This document shows positions 20,596-30,756 of a stretch of 64,000 nucleotides of DNA, one piece after another. Position 1 is the first letter of the stretch. Each line of letters starts with the position of its first letter. Position numbers and translations under genes: made by a program. The notes beneath the pieces are model-generated. The model worked only from the letters and a program-made list of their open reading frames with translations. It was not told the origin of the DNA and ran no database searches. Origin of the DNA: Oncomelania hupensis (taxonomy: Eukaryota; Mollusca; Gastropoda; Littorinimorpha; Pomatiopsidae); the NCBI GenBank assembly GCA_036898135.1, contig CM072519.1:69219729-69283728 (forward strand), read 5' to 3'.

Positions 20596-23500
20596 TGACA
20601 CAATCCACTAATTCCATACCGGATCGGTCGTCGCCCGGGCCGTCACCCGGCACAAGGACCGCGCCTTCCGTTGGCCACCAGGACGGAGGTGTTAAGTATG
20701 CTACTGATGGACAATATAGCAAGATCCGCACGAGAAACAACATCGTCATAGGAACCTGGAACGTCAGGACCCTAACTGCGGAAGGAAAATTAGAAGAACT
20801 GGCCCACGAGCTGGACCACTATCGATGGAACGTTCTAGGTATCAGCGAACTGCGCTGGAAAGGCCTAGGTGAAACAACGACTGACAAAGGCCACAAGCTC
20901 TATTTCAGCGGTAGAGATGACAGGCACGAACACGGCGTTGGATTCTTGGTCCACAAGAACATTCTAGCCACTGTCATGGGTTGCCGCCCAGTCTCCAGTA
21001 GACTCATTACCATCCGTCTGAGAGCAACCCCTTTCAACATTACCATCATCCAGGCCTATGCCCCAACATCAGACTATGAAGACAGCGAAGTGGAGGATTT
21101 TTATGAAAATATACAGGCGGTCCTTGACCAAGTGCCGAAGAAGGACATAGTCATAGTGCAAGGCGACTGGAATGCCAAGGTTGGCCAAGATGCGCACCGC
21201 AACTGGGGAGACACATGCGGACCCCACTGCAACAACGAGACAAATGACAGGGGTCTGAGGCTATTGGAGTTTGCCAGATACAACAATCTGGTACTGGCAA
21301 ACACGCTTGGTCTCCACAAAAAATCCAGACGATGGACATGGCACAGTCCCGGCGGGGAACATCACAACCAGATCGACTACATCATGGTCAAGAAACGCTT
21401 CAGATCAAGCATCAACATTGGCAGGACACGCACTTTTCCAGGAGCAGACATTGGAAGTGACCACGATCTCGTGATGATGTCTTTCCGGCTCCATTTGAAG
21501 AGAGTAAATACAGCAAAGTGCACTAGGCTGAAGTTCGACCTGGACAAACTGCAAGACCCGGAGGTGGCAAAAATATTTCAGGCCACAATTGGAGGGAAAT
21601 TTGCACCACTGCTTATTTTGGGGGCAGGCGAAGTAGATGTCAACACCATGACCAATACCTTCAACTCAGCTGTAACAGATGCCGCCACTGAGATCCTTGG
21701 CAAGCACCGACCAAAGAAGAAGCCGTGGATCACACCTGAACTTTTGGATCTGTGTGATAAACGAAGAGAGTTAAAAAAGAAAAAGAACACCTCACAGGGA
21801 GCTGATGTCTACCGAAAAATCAACAATGACATCCGAAAAGGCATGCGCACAGCAAAGGAGAACTGGATAGAAGATCAATGCCAGGAAATAGAGAACAATC
21901 TGAACAAGAACAACAGCAAGAAGGCCTACCAGACTGTGAAGCGGCTGACAAGTGTTAAACAGCCCAAAGTCTCCACTATCCAAAGCAAGTCTGGCATTTG
22001 CCTTACAGAAGAACAAGAAGTCTTGGACAGATGGACAGAGTACTGCTCTGACCTTTACAACCATACACCAAATGGAGACCCATCAGTTCTAGCATGTCCC
22101 GAGAGCAGAGAAGAAGAAGAAATCCTCCCAATTCTCCGGGAAGAAGTTGAGGCAGCAGTGCAATCGCTGAAGAAAGGGAAGTCAGCGGGAGTGGACAACA
22201 TACCAGCGGAACTGCTACAAGCAGGAGGAGAAGCGATGACTGATGCTCTCACCACTATCTGTAACAAGATCTGGCAGAGTGGGGAATGGCCTACACCATG
22301 GACCCAGTCGCTTGTCATCACTCTTCCTAAAAAAGGTAACCTTCAGGAGTGTGAAAACTACCGCACCATCAGCCTCATCAGCCATCCCAGCAAGGTCCTC
22401 CTGAAAATAATACTCAACAGGTTGAAACCACAAGCTGAACAAATCATAGCTGAAGAACAAGCAGGATTCATGGCAGGGCGAAGTACCACTGAACAGATTT
22501 TCAACCTCAGAATAATCTGTGAGAAATACCTACAGCACCAACAACATCTATATCATGTGTTCATAGACTTCAAGAAGGCATTTGACCGAGTCTGGCATGC
22601 AGCTCTATGGGCAACCATGAAAGTGTACAACATCAGCCCTAAAATCATAGAAGTCATCAAAAGCCTGTATGACAAGGCTACCAGTGCAGTCCTCCATAAC
22701 AGCGTCATCGGGAACTGGTTCAGAACAACAATCGGTGTGCGTCAAGGATGCCTACTCTCTCCAACACTCTTCAACATCTTCCTAGAGCGCATCATGTCAG
22801 ATGCTCTTGCAGATCACGAAGGCACAGTCAGCATAGGGGGCAGAGCAATCTCCAATCTTCGTTTTGCGGATGATATTGATGGATTGGCTGGAGAGGAACA
22901 AGAACTTGAACAGCTTGTACAGAGGCTTGACACCACCTCCAGAGCTTATGGAATGGAAATAAGTGCAGAGAAGACCAAAATGATGACCAACAACACCAAT
23001 GGCATCAACACGGACATCAAAGTACAAGGCCAATCCCTCAACACAGTGCACAGCTTCAAATATTTAGGAGCCATTGTGTCAGACAATGGGTCTCGACAGG
23101 AAGTCCTCTCCAGGATCGCACAAACAACTGCTGCCCTGACAAGGTTGAAGCCCATTTGGAAAGACAGAACCATCAGTCTACATTCCAAAGTAAGACTGCT
23201 GCGATCTCTGGTCATCTCCATCTTCCTATATGCTTGCGAAGCATGGACCCTCACAGCAGATCTCCAACGAAGAATACAAAGCATGGAGATGAGGTGCTAC
23301 AGAAGACTTCTGTGCATTTCCTATACCCAACACATCACCAACGTTGAAGTCCGACAGACCATCACACAAGCCATTGGACAACACGATGACCTGCTCACAG
23401 TGGTGAAGAAACGGAAACTCCGATGGTATGGCCACGTCACCAGATCATCAGGCCTTGCAAAGACCATTCTGCAAGGCACAGTGCAAGGAGGTAGAAGAAG

Positions 23501-23660
23501 GGGGAGACCGAAAAAGAGGTGGGAGGACAACATTCGAGAATGGACTGGTTTGACACTGAGCGAAGCCATGAGGGCTGCTGAGGACAGAGAAAGATGGAGT
23601 ATGCTGGTTAAGCGATCATCTGTGGTGCCCCTACGACCTTCGGGTTATGGGACAGGATAG
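20592..23660 (+). CDS. RTE LINE endonuclease-reverse transcriptase (1022 aa)
   Basis: Starts at ATG 20592; an ATG follows at 20595, and the frame is open further upstream only from non-ATG codons. The N-terminal APE-type endonuclease shows GTWNVRTL, GISELRW, QAYAPTS, VQGDWNAKVG, a TWHSP block with NQIDYIMV, and GSDHDLV. Reverse transcriptase follows with AGVDNIPAELL, ENYRTISLIS, EQAGFMAGRSTTEQIF, FIDFKKAFDRVWH, GVRQGCLLSPTLFNIFL, catalytic FADD (near 22864) and FKYLGAIVSDNGS. The C-terminal region (RKLRWYGHVTRSS, then GRRRGRPKKRWEDNIREW) is typical of these elements. All catalytic residues named are present and no stop or frameshift interrupts the 3.07-kb frame. Confidence 0.93.
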   Translation: MMTQSTNSIPDRSSPGPSPGTRTAPSVGHQDGGVKYATDGQYSKIRTRNNIVIGTWNVRTLTAEGKLEELAHELDHYRWNVLGISELRWKGLGETTTDKGHKLYFSGRDDRHEHGVGFLVHKNILATVMGCRPVSSRLITIRLRATPFNITIIQAYAPTSDYEDSEVEDFYENIQAVLDQVPKKDIVIVQGDWNAKVGQDAHRNWGDTCGPHCNNETNDRGLRLLEFARYNNLVLANTLGLHKKSRRWTWHSPGGEHHNQIDYIMVKKRFRSSINIGRTRTFPGADIGSDHDLVMMSFRLHLKRVNTAKCTRLKFDLDKLQDPEVAKIFQATIGGKFAPLLILGAGEVDVNTMTNTFNSAVTDAATEILGKHRPKKKPWITPELLDLCDKRRELKKKKNTSQGADVYRKINNDIRKGMRTAKENWIEDQCQEIENNLNKNNSKKAYQTVKRLTSVKQPKVSTIQSKSGICLTEEQEVLDRWTEYCSDLYNHTPNGDPSVLACPESREEEEILPILREEVEAAVQSLKKGKSAGVDNIPAELLQAGGEAMTDALTTICNKIWQSGEWPTPWTQSLVITLPKKGNLQECENYRTISLISHPSKVLLKIILNRLKPQAEQIIAEEQAGFMAGRSTTEQIFNLRIICEKYLQHQQHLYHVFIDFKKAFDRVWHAALWATMKVYNISPKIIEVIKSLYDKATSAVLHNSVIGNWFRTTIGVRQGCLLSPTLFNIFLERIMSDALADHEGTVSIGGRAISNLRFADDIDGLAGEEQELEQLVQRLDTTSRAYGMEISAEKTKMMTNNTNGINTDIKVQGQSLNTVHSFKYLGAIVSDNGSRQEVLSRIAQTTAALTRLKPIWKDRTISLHSKVRLLRSLVISIFLYACEAWTLTADLQRRIQSMEMRCYRRLLCISYTQHITNVEVRQTITQAIGQHDDLLTVVKKRKLRWYGHVTRSSGLAKTILQGTVQGGRRRGRPKKRWEDNIREWTGLTLSEAMRAAEDRERWSMLVKRSSVVPLRPSGYGTG

Positions 23661-23975
23661 GATAGGATAGGACTCCTTACTAAAAGACGCTAAGCCTATG
23701 ACTCACGCTAGAAGTATCTGACCCAGACTCTCCATTTCAAATTAAATAAAGTAAATAGTTATAGAACCCGCAATTACCCGGACTGGCCTTTGAATGTGAA
23801 CTTCTTAACTATTGTAGCTTTATTCTCTTTCTCGTCTTTTTCCCTGTCTGATTATTAAGTTGGCCCAGCATTAATCTCCTGAATGTCACCGCACCATTAA
23901 CCTATTCAAAGGAGGTAATAACGCGCTAGAGATTAATAGCTTAACCCCCATCCCCCAACCCCTCTCTTCGTGACA

Positions 23976-24079
23976 GTGTGCGCGCGCGAATGGTTTCGTA
24001 TGTATGTGTGCAGTGAGTTTATGTGTTGTACGATAAAAGAGGATGAAAAACTAGAGGTGCAATTAAACACCATGCTGAG

Positions 24080-24114
<35 letters not shown>
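23976..24114. other. Short host spacer between elements C and A, with (AC)n
   Basis: 139 bp separate the two LTR elements. They include a (CG)n/(GT)n start and an (AC)n array at 24083-24114, which is the insertion target of element A. Confidence 0.8.
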
Positions 24115-24116
<2 letters not shown>

Positions 24117-25626
24117 TCACGTGGGGTTTATGGGCTCTGCACAATGGAATTATGGACCCTCACGTTTATTCGGTGGGAACTGCTAGTAAGTCACCCTATG
24201 AACTACTTTAATAAATTTATTTGTTTAGCTCGTTCTGTGTTAAGGTTGGGGTACAGCAATAGATAGAAAAATGGTAAAAGATTACTGTCACACTAGCTTT
24301 CACACGGCTATGAATCATATGTAGTCCAGCCACTTGATAACCGTTAAAATCACACATTTATTTCTTCTACTCTATACAAGATTCTCTAAGTACTAATCTA
24401 ACTTAAACAGTCTCTTTCAATGCTAATAGTTCGATCGCTGATAGTCTAGGCAGCTGTTTTTTCTTCATCGGGCACTTGCTAGTATATTTCATGTAGATTT
24501 GGACTACTGTGGTCCGTTTTACAGTTTCTGAAGAGTTGGACTACTGTGGTGGTCCTGTTATGATCAGTTTAAGTGCACCTTCGCCTTATGCACTTAACTC
24601 ATGTGTGGGGTGTTCGAAGTCCTTCTGTGAGGTAGCTTCTGGTCCACCTGTGTCGTTGTGTAGTTGGGTTCCCTTGCCACGCTGTGGGGTCTGACAGGGT
24701 GTTTCTTCGGGTCGCTCTTTCCGTCTTGTGCGGTAGAGTCTCCTCACCCAACTAGTCGTTTCTGTGGAGTGGGACACACAGGATAGCTCGGGATAGCTCG
24801 GGATAGCTCGCCTGCTCGTCTGTAATATAAGAGACGAAATTCTGCACAACCCTGAATAATCGGTTTGTGCAGAGCGTCTCACTGAAAGCCAAGTAGCCCT
24901 CAGTGATAGCTCCACATCTCTATACATAAGCGACGAACATTCTGCTACTTCCGGGTTCCGCTGTAATCTCACTCTAAATTCCTATACATACATAAATATC
25001 AATCGTGTCTAACTATACACATACAGAATTAATAATAATATAAACATTCAGTGGTACAGCCACTGGTCTGCAAACATACATATAAGTTAAACAACAGTGG
25101 TTCCGTACGGGATACAACATGGCGGCGCAACCGGTCGTGTTTCGCCTCGTGGTAGGCTCTTCCACGTGGTCCCGCAAATTCGGATTAACAATTCACATTT
25201 ATGCATAGCAAATTCCACAAACATAATTTCAACAATAATATAAACATATCACGATGAAACAGAAGGGTGTTCATTTACCTGTTTGACAAGTTCAGGCCCG
25301 TGATGACTTGAGAGAATTCTAAGATTCTAAGTCCTGCTTCCTGGTCTATGAGTGTAGAGATTTCTCTAGCTGTGGAGATGTTGACTCTACCTCGTCACAC
25401 ACATGACTGATTCAAACTGTGTTAGGCTCTGACACAGTCAAACTGGCGCGAACCGCTTTGCCTAAGCTATCATTGGGTAAAATGTTCAGATTCAAAGCTC
25501 AAGTGCTGACTCACTTACGCTGTGTGTGGCTCGCTCGCTGTGTACTATACTAACTCTCTTAATGTTACAATGACTACACATGCTAAATAGTCAATGAGCA
25601 GAGTTAAAACTAGCCAATTCGTGACA
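24115..25626 (-). repeat. Element A 3' LTR (1512 bp)
   Basis: Differs from its partner LTR by an extra GGT near 24548, by three rather than four copies of the 10-bp unit GGATAGCTCG near 24781, and by single bases near 24466 and 25402. The small number of differences indicates a recent insertion. Confidence 0.9.
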
Positions 25627-25707
25627 GGCTCCCTCAACTGAAAAAAGGCGATGACTACTGGATTCGACCTTTTTCTACTACAGAGCCTAGTTTAACACTG
25701 CACTATC

Positions 25708-26766
25708 CTAGGGTCCTACTATGTCTACTGAGACTTGCTGGAATGGTACGCCGACTACTACCGATGGTCCTAAGGTAACTGGTACGGTGTGATGTCGCGG
25801 GGAATATCGTTGACATTGGTGGCAAGATTTCACGTAGCGCTTGACATCCTCCGTGATTCCTGGCCAATAGTAGTGTGCGCTGATTCTCTGCACTGTGGCT
25901 CCAATTCCCATGTGTCCGCTGAGTGGCATGCTGTGGCCTAACTCTAGTACTTGGGCTCGAAGGGTGGATGGTAGTACTAGTTGGGTGTGATCTCCATCTC
26001 CTTGTCGATGTAGAACTCCCTCTTCCATGTAGAAGTCTCCCTTGTGCGGGGGTGTGTGCGCCTTGGGTAGCTTCTGGAAGCACTTCGCTATCGAGGTGTC
26101 TTCTTTCTGTGCTGTTTTGATCTCTTCGAGTCCTGGATTCGGAGCGAACTCGGGCTGGGGTGGTTGGGTTTTAGCTTGGGCCCTGGTTTGCACTGCAGCT
26201 ATCTCTACAGTTTTAGGGGGCGTGCCTAAGAACACATACCTACAACCTAGCACTAGATCATACAGGGGTTTCTGTAAAACAGCTGCTTGGAGTCGTCCTG
26301 TGACGTACCTACTCTCTACTTCGATCCATGCTATTGGGCAAGTAGTCGTCGGTTTCGTCAAGTCTGCTCCTTGTAAGTCGACTGTCTTGTCTGTCAAGTC
26401 CGCGCGCGATACAAGAGATTCGCTAACTATCGCGTCGTATGATAGACCTGTGTCATACAGACAGTTCGCTTCTTTTCCGTTGACCTTGACCGTGTCTGTC
26501 ACCGATGGGTGATCTCCGATTGTGTGTGGCTTGTTACCGCTGCTTTGAGTTAGAACTCTGTGCGCTGGCCGGCTTTCGCGCTCTTCCCTACGTTGTGCGG
26601 CCAACTTGAAACATTCTGCGGTGGAGTGATTGTTTCTGTTGCAGAACGAACAATACCGTCTCTGTTCTGCGGGACCTCTTTTCCCGAATTCCGTGTTGGG
26701 TCCTTTATTTTGCCCAGGTCTGGGGTTATTCGGCTTATTCGCGGTGCGCTCTTCCCGGTTAGGGCT
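25708..26766 (-). pseudogene. Element A Gag C-terminus, protease and integrase N-terminus
   Basis: In frame with the upstream gag ORF but separated from it by a TGA (26769-26767). The segment holds a zinc knuckle (CSFCNRNNHSTAEC), the protease triplet DTG (CLYDTGLSYD), and the integrase zinc-binding region (GHSMPLSGHMGIGA, then CHQCQRYSPRHH). It breaks off at VDIVGP, just at the first catalytic Asp of integrase, where the deletion junction creates a TAG stop. In the full arrangement of element B the integrase core follows here. The product cannot integrate or reverse transcribe. Confidence 0.88.
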
Positions 26767-27858
26767 TCATTTCTGTGCCTCTTTCCCGTTAGGCTTTAGG
26801 TCTCGCCTGAAGCTCTTGGCTTCTCCGTGTGCGGCCACGTACCTATCTGCGACCTTGACCAGATCTTCCAGTCTTTCCGCGCCCTGCTCTACTGAGAATG
26901 TTCTCAGCTCGGGGGTCATGGTTTCCCGTAGCTGTTCCCATACTAACAGTTCTGTCAGTCCATCATACGTCTTATCCGTGGCTGACTGGCTAATCCACTT
27001 ATCCAGCGTTGTGGACAACCGATCCGCGAACTGCGCATAGCTCTCTCCTTTCACTCTCCGGTTGGTGCGGAATTTTTGCCGATAGCATTCTCCTGTTAGT
27101 TCGAATCCCGTTAGGAGTGCCTCTTTTACTTTGTGATAGTCAGTCACTCTGTCAGTCGGTAGCTTACTGTAGATGTCATAAGCCTTTCCTCTAAGCCCTT
27201 GACTAAGCTTAAAAGACCAATGAGTGGGATCTAGTTTGTACTCTGTTGCTAGACGCTCAAACCTAGTCAGATAGAGATCTAGACCTTCTTCTCTCTCATT
27301 GAATGTTCCCAGTGGAAATGACATTCCTTGTACAGGGTTGGATGCTACCTCTAGCTGATCTGAGTGGGGAGGGGTTGAGGAAGAACTTGAAGCTCCTGAT
27401 CCCAATCTTCTTAGCTCTAACTCATGCTGTCTTTCTTTTTCCTTTTCTTCCCTCTCTTTTTCTTTTTCCGCCCTCTCTTTCTCTTTTTCTGCCCTCTCAT
27501 ACTCCCATCTCCTAATTTCTGCATCTCTCTCTGCTGCTAATGCTGCCTTCTTTTGTTCTCCTTCTAATTCTAGTTTCTTCTGTTCTCTTGCTGCTTCTAA
27601 CTCTGCTTTCTTCTGCTCTGCTTCTAATGCTAGTTTCTTCTGCTCTGCTTCTAGTTCTAATTTCTTTTGCTCTGCTTCTAGTTCCGCTTTTCTCTGTTCT
27701 GCTTCGAGTTTCTTCGCCTCTCTCTCTGCTGCTCTCTCTGCCTTAGCTTCCTGTTTCTCTACCTCTGCATTGATATACGCAATTAGGTCTGCCCCTGCTA
27801 AGTGTAAAGCTTCCCCTAATTCCTTGAAGCGCAATCTCAAGGCCACTGGGTCCGACAT
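26767..27858 (-). pseudogene. Element A Gag N-terminal part, ended by a nonsense codon
   Basis: Starts at ATG 27858 (SDPVALRLRFKELGEAL). A long Lys/Glu-rich coiled coil made of EAEQKKLELE-type repeats follows, then a capsid-like region (FPLGTFNEREEGLDLYLTRF and downstream). The frame ends at TGA 26769-26767. Element B has CGA (Arg) at this place, so a single C-to-T change in a CpG explains the stop. Beyond it the frame stays open to 25708. Confidence 0.85.
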
Positions 27859-28220
27859 TGTCAAAAGTGCATATGAACAACCTCTGAATCACGTGGAATA
27901 CCAAAACACTAGCAATATTGCAATTCCATAAAAACAATGCAAAGACCATACAATTCGTAATCAATAATAGAATAAAACAAGAGTCAAATGGCATACAACA
28001 GTTATTTAAGCAAAACCTGCAAAAGAACAATGCAACATACAGGCACAAAAATATTTGAAGCAAAAAAGTTTTTAACTAAAGAATAGTGCACCACAACTGA
28101 TCAGTGTTATACCCTTACACTATTCTAAGTTATTCTACTATTCTAAGTTATTCTACTACTACTGTTATCTAATTTTATTGTACTTAGGTCCGGTTATACC
28201 CAATTCCTATTATACACAGA

Positions 28221-28238
28221 TCCTAGCTAGGCTCGCCA
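28221..28238 (-). promoter_or_regulatory. Element A primer-binding site
   Basis: On the minus strand, TGGCGAGCCTAGC starts 7 nt inside the 5' LTR edge (28246). Same position and start as in element B, and same first six bases and spacing as in element C. Confidence 0.6.
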
Positions 28239-28245
28239 ATTAAAG

Positions 28246-29764
28246 TGTCACGTGGGGTTTATGGGCTCTGCACAATGGAATTATGGACCCTCACGTTTAT
28301 TCGGTGGGAACTGCTAGTAAGTCACCCTATGAACTACTTTAATAAATTTATTTGTTTAGCTCGTTCTGTGTTAAGGTTGGGGTACAGCAATAGATAGAAA
28401 AATGGTAAAAGATTACTGTCACACTAGCTTTCACACGGCTATGAATCATATGTAGTCCAGCCACTTGATAACCGTTAAAATCACACATTTATTTCTTCTA
28501 CTCTATACAAGATTCTCTAAGTACTAATCTAACTTAAACAGTCTCTTTCAATGCTAATAGTTCGATCGCTGATAGTCTAGGCAGCTGTTTTTTCTTCCTC
28601 GGGCACTTGCTAGTATATTTCATGTAGATTTGGACTACTGTGGTCCGTTTTACAGTTTCTGAAGAGTTGGACTACTGTGGTCCTGTTATGATCAGTTTAA
28701 GTGCACCTTCGCCTTATGCACTTAACTCATGTGTGGGGTGTTCGAAGTCCTTCTGTGAGGTAGCTTCTGGTCCACCTGTGTCGTTGTGTAGTTGGGTTCC
28801 CTTGCCACGCTGTGGGGTCTGACAGGGTGTTTCTTCGGGTCGCTCTTTCCGTCTTGTGCGGTAGAGTCTCCTCACCCAACTAGTCGTTTCTGTGGAGTGG
28901 GACACACAGGATAGCTCGGGATAGCTCGGGATAGCTCGGGATAGCTCGCCTGCTCGTCTGTAATATAAGAGACGAAATTCTGCACAACCCTGAATAATCG
29001 GTTTGTGCAGAGCGTCTCACTGAAAGCCAAGTAGCCCTCAGTGATAGCTCCACATCTCTATACATAAGCGACGAACATTCTGCTACTTCCGGGTTCCGCT
29101 GTAATCTCACTCTAAATTCCTATACATACATAAATATCAATCGTGTCTAACTATACACATACAGAATTAATAATAATATAAACATTCAGTGGTACAGCCA
29201 CTGGTCTGCAAACATACATATAAGTTAAACAACAGTGGTTCCGTACGGGATACAACATGGCGGCGCAACCGGTCGTGTTTCGCCTCGTGGTAGGCTCTTC
29301 CACGTGGTCCCGCAAATTCGGATTAACAATTCACATTTATGCATAGCAAATTCCACAAACATAATTTCAACAATAATATAAACATATCACGATGAAACAG
29401 AAGGGTGTTCATTTACCTGTTTGACAAGTTCAGGCCCGTGATGACTTGAGAGAATTCTAAGATTCTAAGTCCTGCTTCCTGGTCTATGAGTGTAGAGATT
29501 TCTCTAGCTGTGGAGATGTTGACTCTACCTCGTCACACACACGACTGATTCAAACTGTGTTAGGCTCTGACACAGTCAAACTGGCGCGAACCGCTTTGCC
29601 TAAGCTATCATTGGGTAAAATGTTCAGATTCAAAGCTCAAGTGCTGACTCACTTACGCTGTGTGTGGCTCGCTCGCTGTGTACTATACTAACTCTCTTAA
29701 TGTTACAATGACTACACATGCTAAATAGTCAATGAGCAGAGTTAAAACTAGCCAATTCGTGACA
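28246..29764 (-). repeat. Element A 5' LTR (1519 bp)
   Basis: Has four copies of the 10-bp unit GGATAGCTCG (about 28909-28948). A splice-donor-like ACAG|GTAAAT lies at 29416 on the minus strand. Open frames that recur in all LTRs of this family are most likely non-coding. Confidence 0.9.
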
Positions 29765-29769
29765 CACAC

Positions 29770-30069
29770 ACACACATACACAAAACAAGACGGAAGCCGG
29801 AAACCCAAAAACTCCAGGTCGTCGTGTGTTGTTGTTGCTGCTGCTGCTGCTGCCCAGCAACCAAAAACGAAAAACGAAAAAAAAAGAAGCTGAATCCACC
29901 TTATAAAGAACATGCTCTCTGAACTACGCTGTTTGAACACAGACACAGGCACAGACACACACACACAAAAACACACGCACACACAAACATACCCGCACGC
30001 ATACACCATGATTCAGAGACTAGACTGTTTAAAACAAATCAAAACAAAACAAAAACAAAACGCTCACAT
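29770..30069. other. Non-coding, CA-rich
   Basis: Contains short CA and GCT repeats (about 29830-29852) and a CA-rich block at about 29940-30005. No gene supported. Confidence 0.4.
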
Positions 30070-30190
30070 TTTAAACTGCAATGTCCTCTGAACTTCAATA
30101 AAACAAACTCACCTTTAAACTGCAATGTCCTCTGAACTTCAATAAAACAAACTCACCTTTAAACTGCAATGTCTTCTGAACTTCAATAAA
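30070..30190 (+). repeat. ~48-bp tandem repeat, about 2.5 copies
   Basis: Unit core TTTAAACTGCAATGTCCTCT followed by GAACTTCAATAAAACAAAC. Three near-identical copies run head to tail. Confidence 0.8.
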
Positions 30191-30687
30191 AGAAACAAGT
30201 GAGGCGGTTTGGTTCTAATTACAAATACGTTTACAAAATCCTCTGTTATACAAGGAAAACTGGGTCAAGTCTTGTGAACACAAAACAACAACAACAACAA
30301 CAACAACATACATACATATATATATTTGCACCACACTCCGTTTTGTGTAAAGACCATTAATTTTAGATGGCGTTTTGTTTCATTCCTTGTTGCTCGAGAG
30401 ACACGCTAATGAACCCGGTTTGCGGAGCAGATGTTCTCAAAAATCGACTTTCTGTAAAATGTAAATGTATGCGGATTTCTTTTAGCCAGTCACTTGCCAT
30501 TTGGATTATTAAAAAAAAGAAGAAATATTGAGTTTATTCACGTGCCGTTGCGGCGAAACTAGGAATATAAAATACCGTATAAAGAGTCAATACAGGAGTC
30601 GTGTGTGTTCTACACACCTTTTTGTCTCTCTCAATGAACAATGCCTTCTCCCGTGAGAAAAAAAAAAAACAACCCAAAAACTTCACC
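30191..30687. other. Non-coding, nothing recognised
   Basis: Includes a short (CAA)n run near 30290 and an A-rich run near 30660. No feature supported. Confidence 0.35.
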
Positions 30688-30756
30688 GAGATTCGAACAC
30701 AGGCTCTTCCGCCCGCCAGAGGAGCGTCCTACCACTCAGGCACTGTGCTACAGAAT
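30688..30756 (-). ncRNA. tRNA-like Pol III promoter unit (SINE head or tRNA pseudogene)
   Basis: On the minus strand, an A-box-like TAGCACAGTGCCTGAGTGGT is followed ~40 nt later by a B-box-like GTTCGAATCTC. A T-rich run follows downstream (about 30671-30652). The acceptor stem does not fold convincingly, so it is not called a functional tRNA. A tRNA-derived SINE head is the more likely reading; no target duplication was found. Confidence 0.45.

Larger units (their letters stand above)
20312..23681 (+). mobile_element. Full-length RTE-type LINE inserted in the element C 3' LTR
   Basis: A 3350-bp element (20322-23671) bounded by a perfect 10-bp target duplication, ACTCCTTACT (20312-20321 and 23672-23681). 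It has a ~70-nt 5' leader with CGTGTCGTAAGAGGCGACTA, a short upstream ORF, one long endonuclease-reverse transcriptase ORF, and a 3' UTR of only ~11 nt ending in (GGATA)n. Size, single main ORF, tiny 3' UTR and microsatellite tail all fit the RTE clade. At least six truncated relatives occur in this window. The ORF is intact, so this may be a recently active copy. Confidence 0.9.
19001..23975 (+). repeat. Element C 3' LTR, split by an RTE LINE
   Basis: LTR sequence occupies 19001-20321 and 23682-23975 (1615 bp in total). The RTE at 20322-23671 interrupts it at the site equivalent to 13424-13433 of the 5' LTR, and the LTR sequence ACTCCTTACT is duplicated on both sides. Around 19740 it has 24 nt where the 5' LTR has 4; the extra segment contains the palindrome TGACCGGTCA. 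Confidence 0.9.
12129..23980 (+). mobile_element. Element C: Gypsy-type LTR retrotransposon with integrase before reverse transcriptase
   Basis: The two LTRs (12134-13728 and 19001-23975) start TGTGACGAGG and end TTCGTGACA. The flanks 12129-12133 and 23976-23980 are both GTGTG, a 5-bp target duplication. The internal region carries a primer-binding site, a gag-pro-int-RT-RNase H reading frame (14138-18809) with one frameshift, and a G-rich tract before the 3' LTR. Without the RTE LINE inserted in its 3' LTR the element is about 8.5 kb. The pol order (protease, integrase, GPY/F, reverse transcriptase, RNase H) is the one known from Gmr1-like elements. Few LTR-LTR differences are visible, so the insertion is recent. 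Confidence 0.9.
24110..29769 (-). mobile_element. Element A: deleted Gypsy-type LTR retrotransposon, second family
   Basis: LTRs are 24115-25626 (3' LTR) and 28246-29764 (5' LTR), starting TGTCACGTGG and ending TTCGTGACA. The flanks 24110-24114 and 29765-29769 are both CACAC, a 5-bp target duplication. The internal part keeps gag, protease and the zinc-binding part of integrase. The integrase core, reverse transcriptase and RNase H are gone, joined across a GGTCCTA junction (25712-25718). The family is the same as element B and related in protein sequence to element C. Confidence 0.9.

Noticed and set aside
24509..24972. Open frames of 61 and 128 codons inside the A/B family LTRs, repeated in all four LTRs
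   Set aside because: Their recurrence follows from the LTR repeat. Frames differ in length between copies, contain no domain and overlap on opposite strands.
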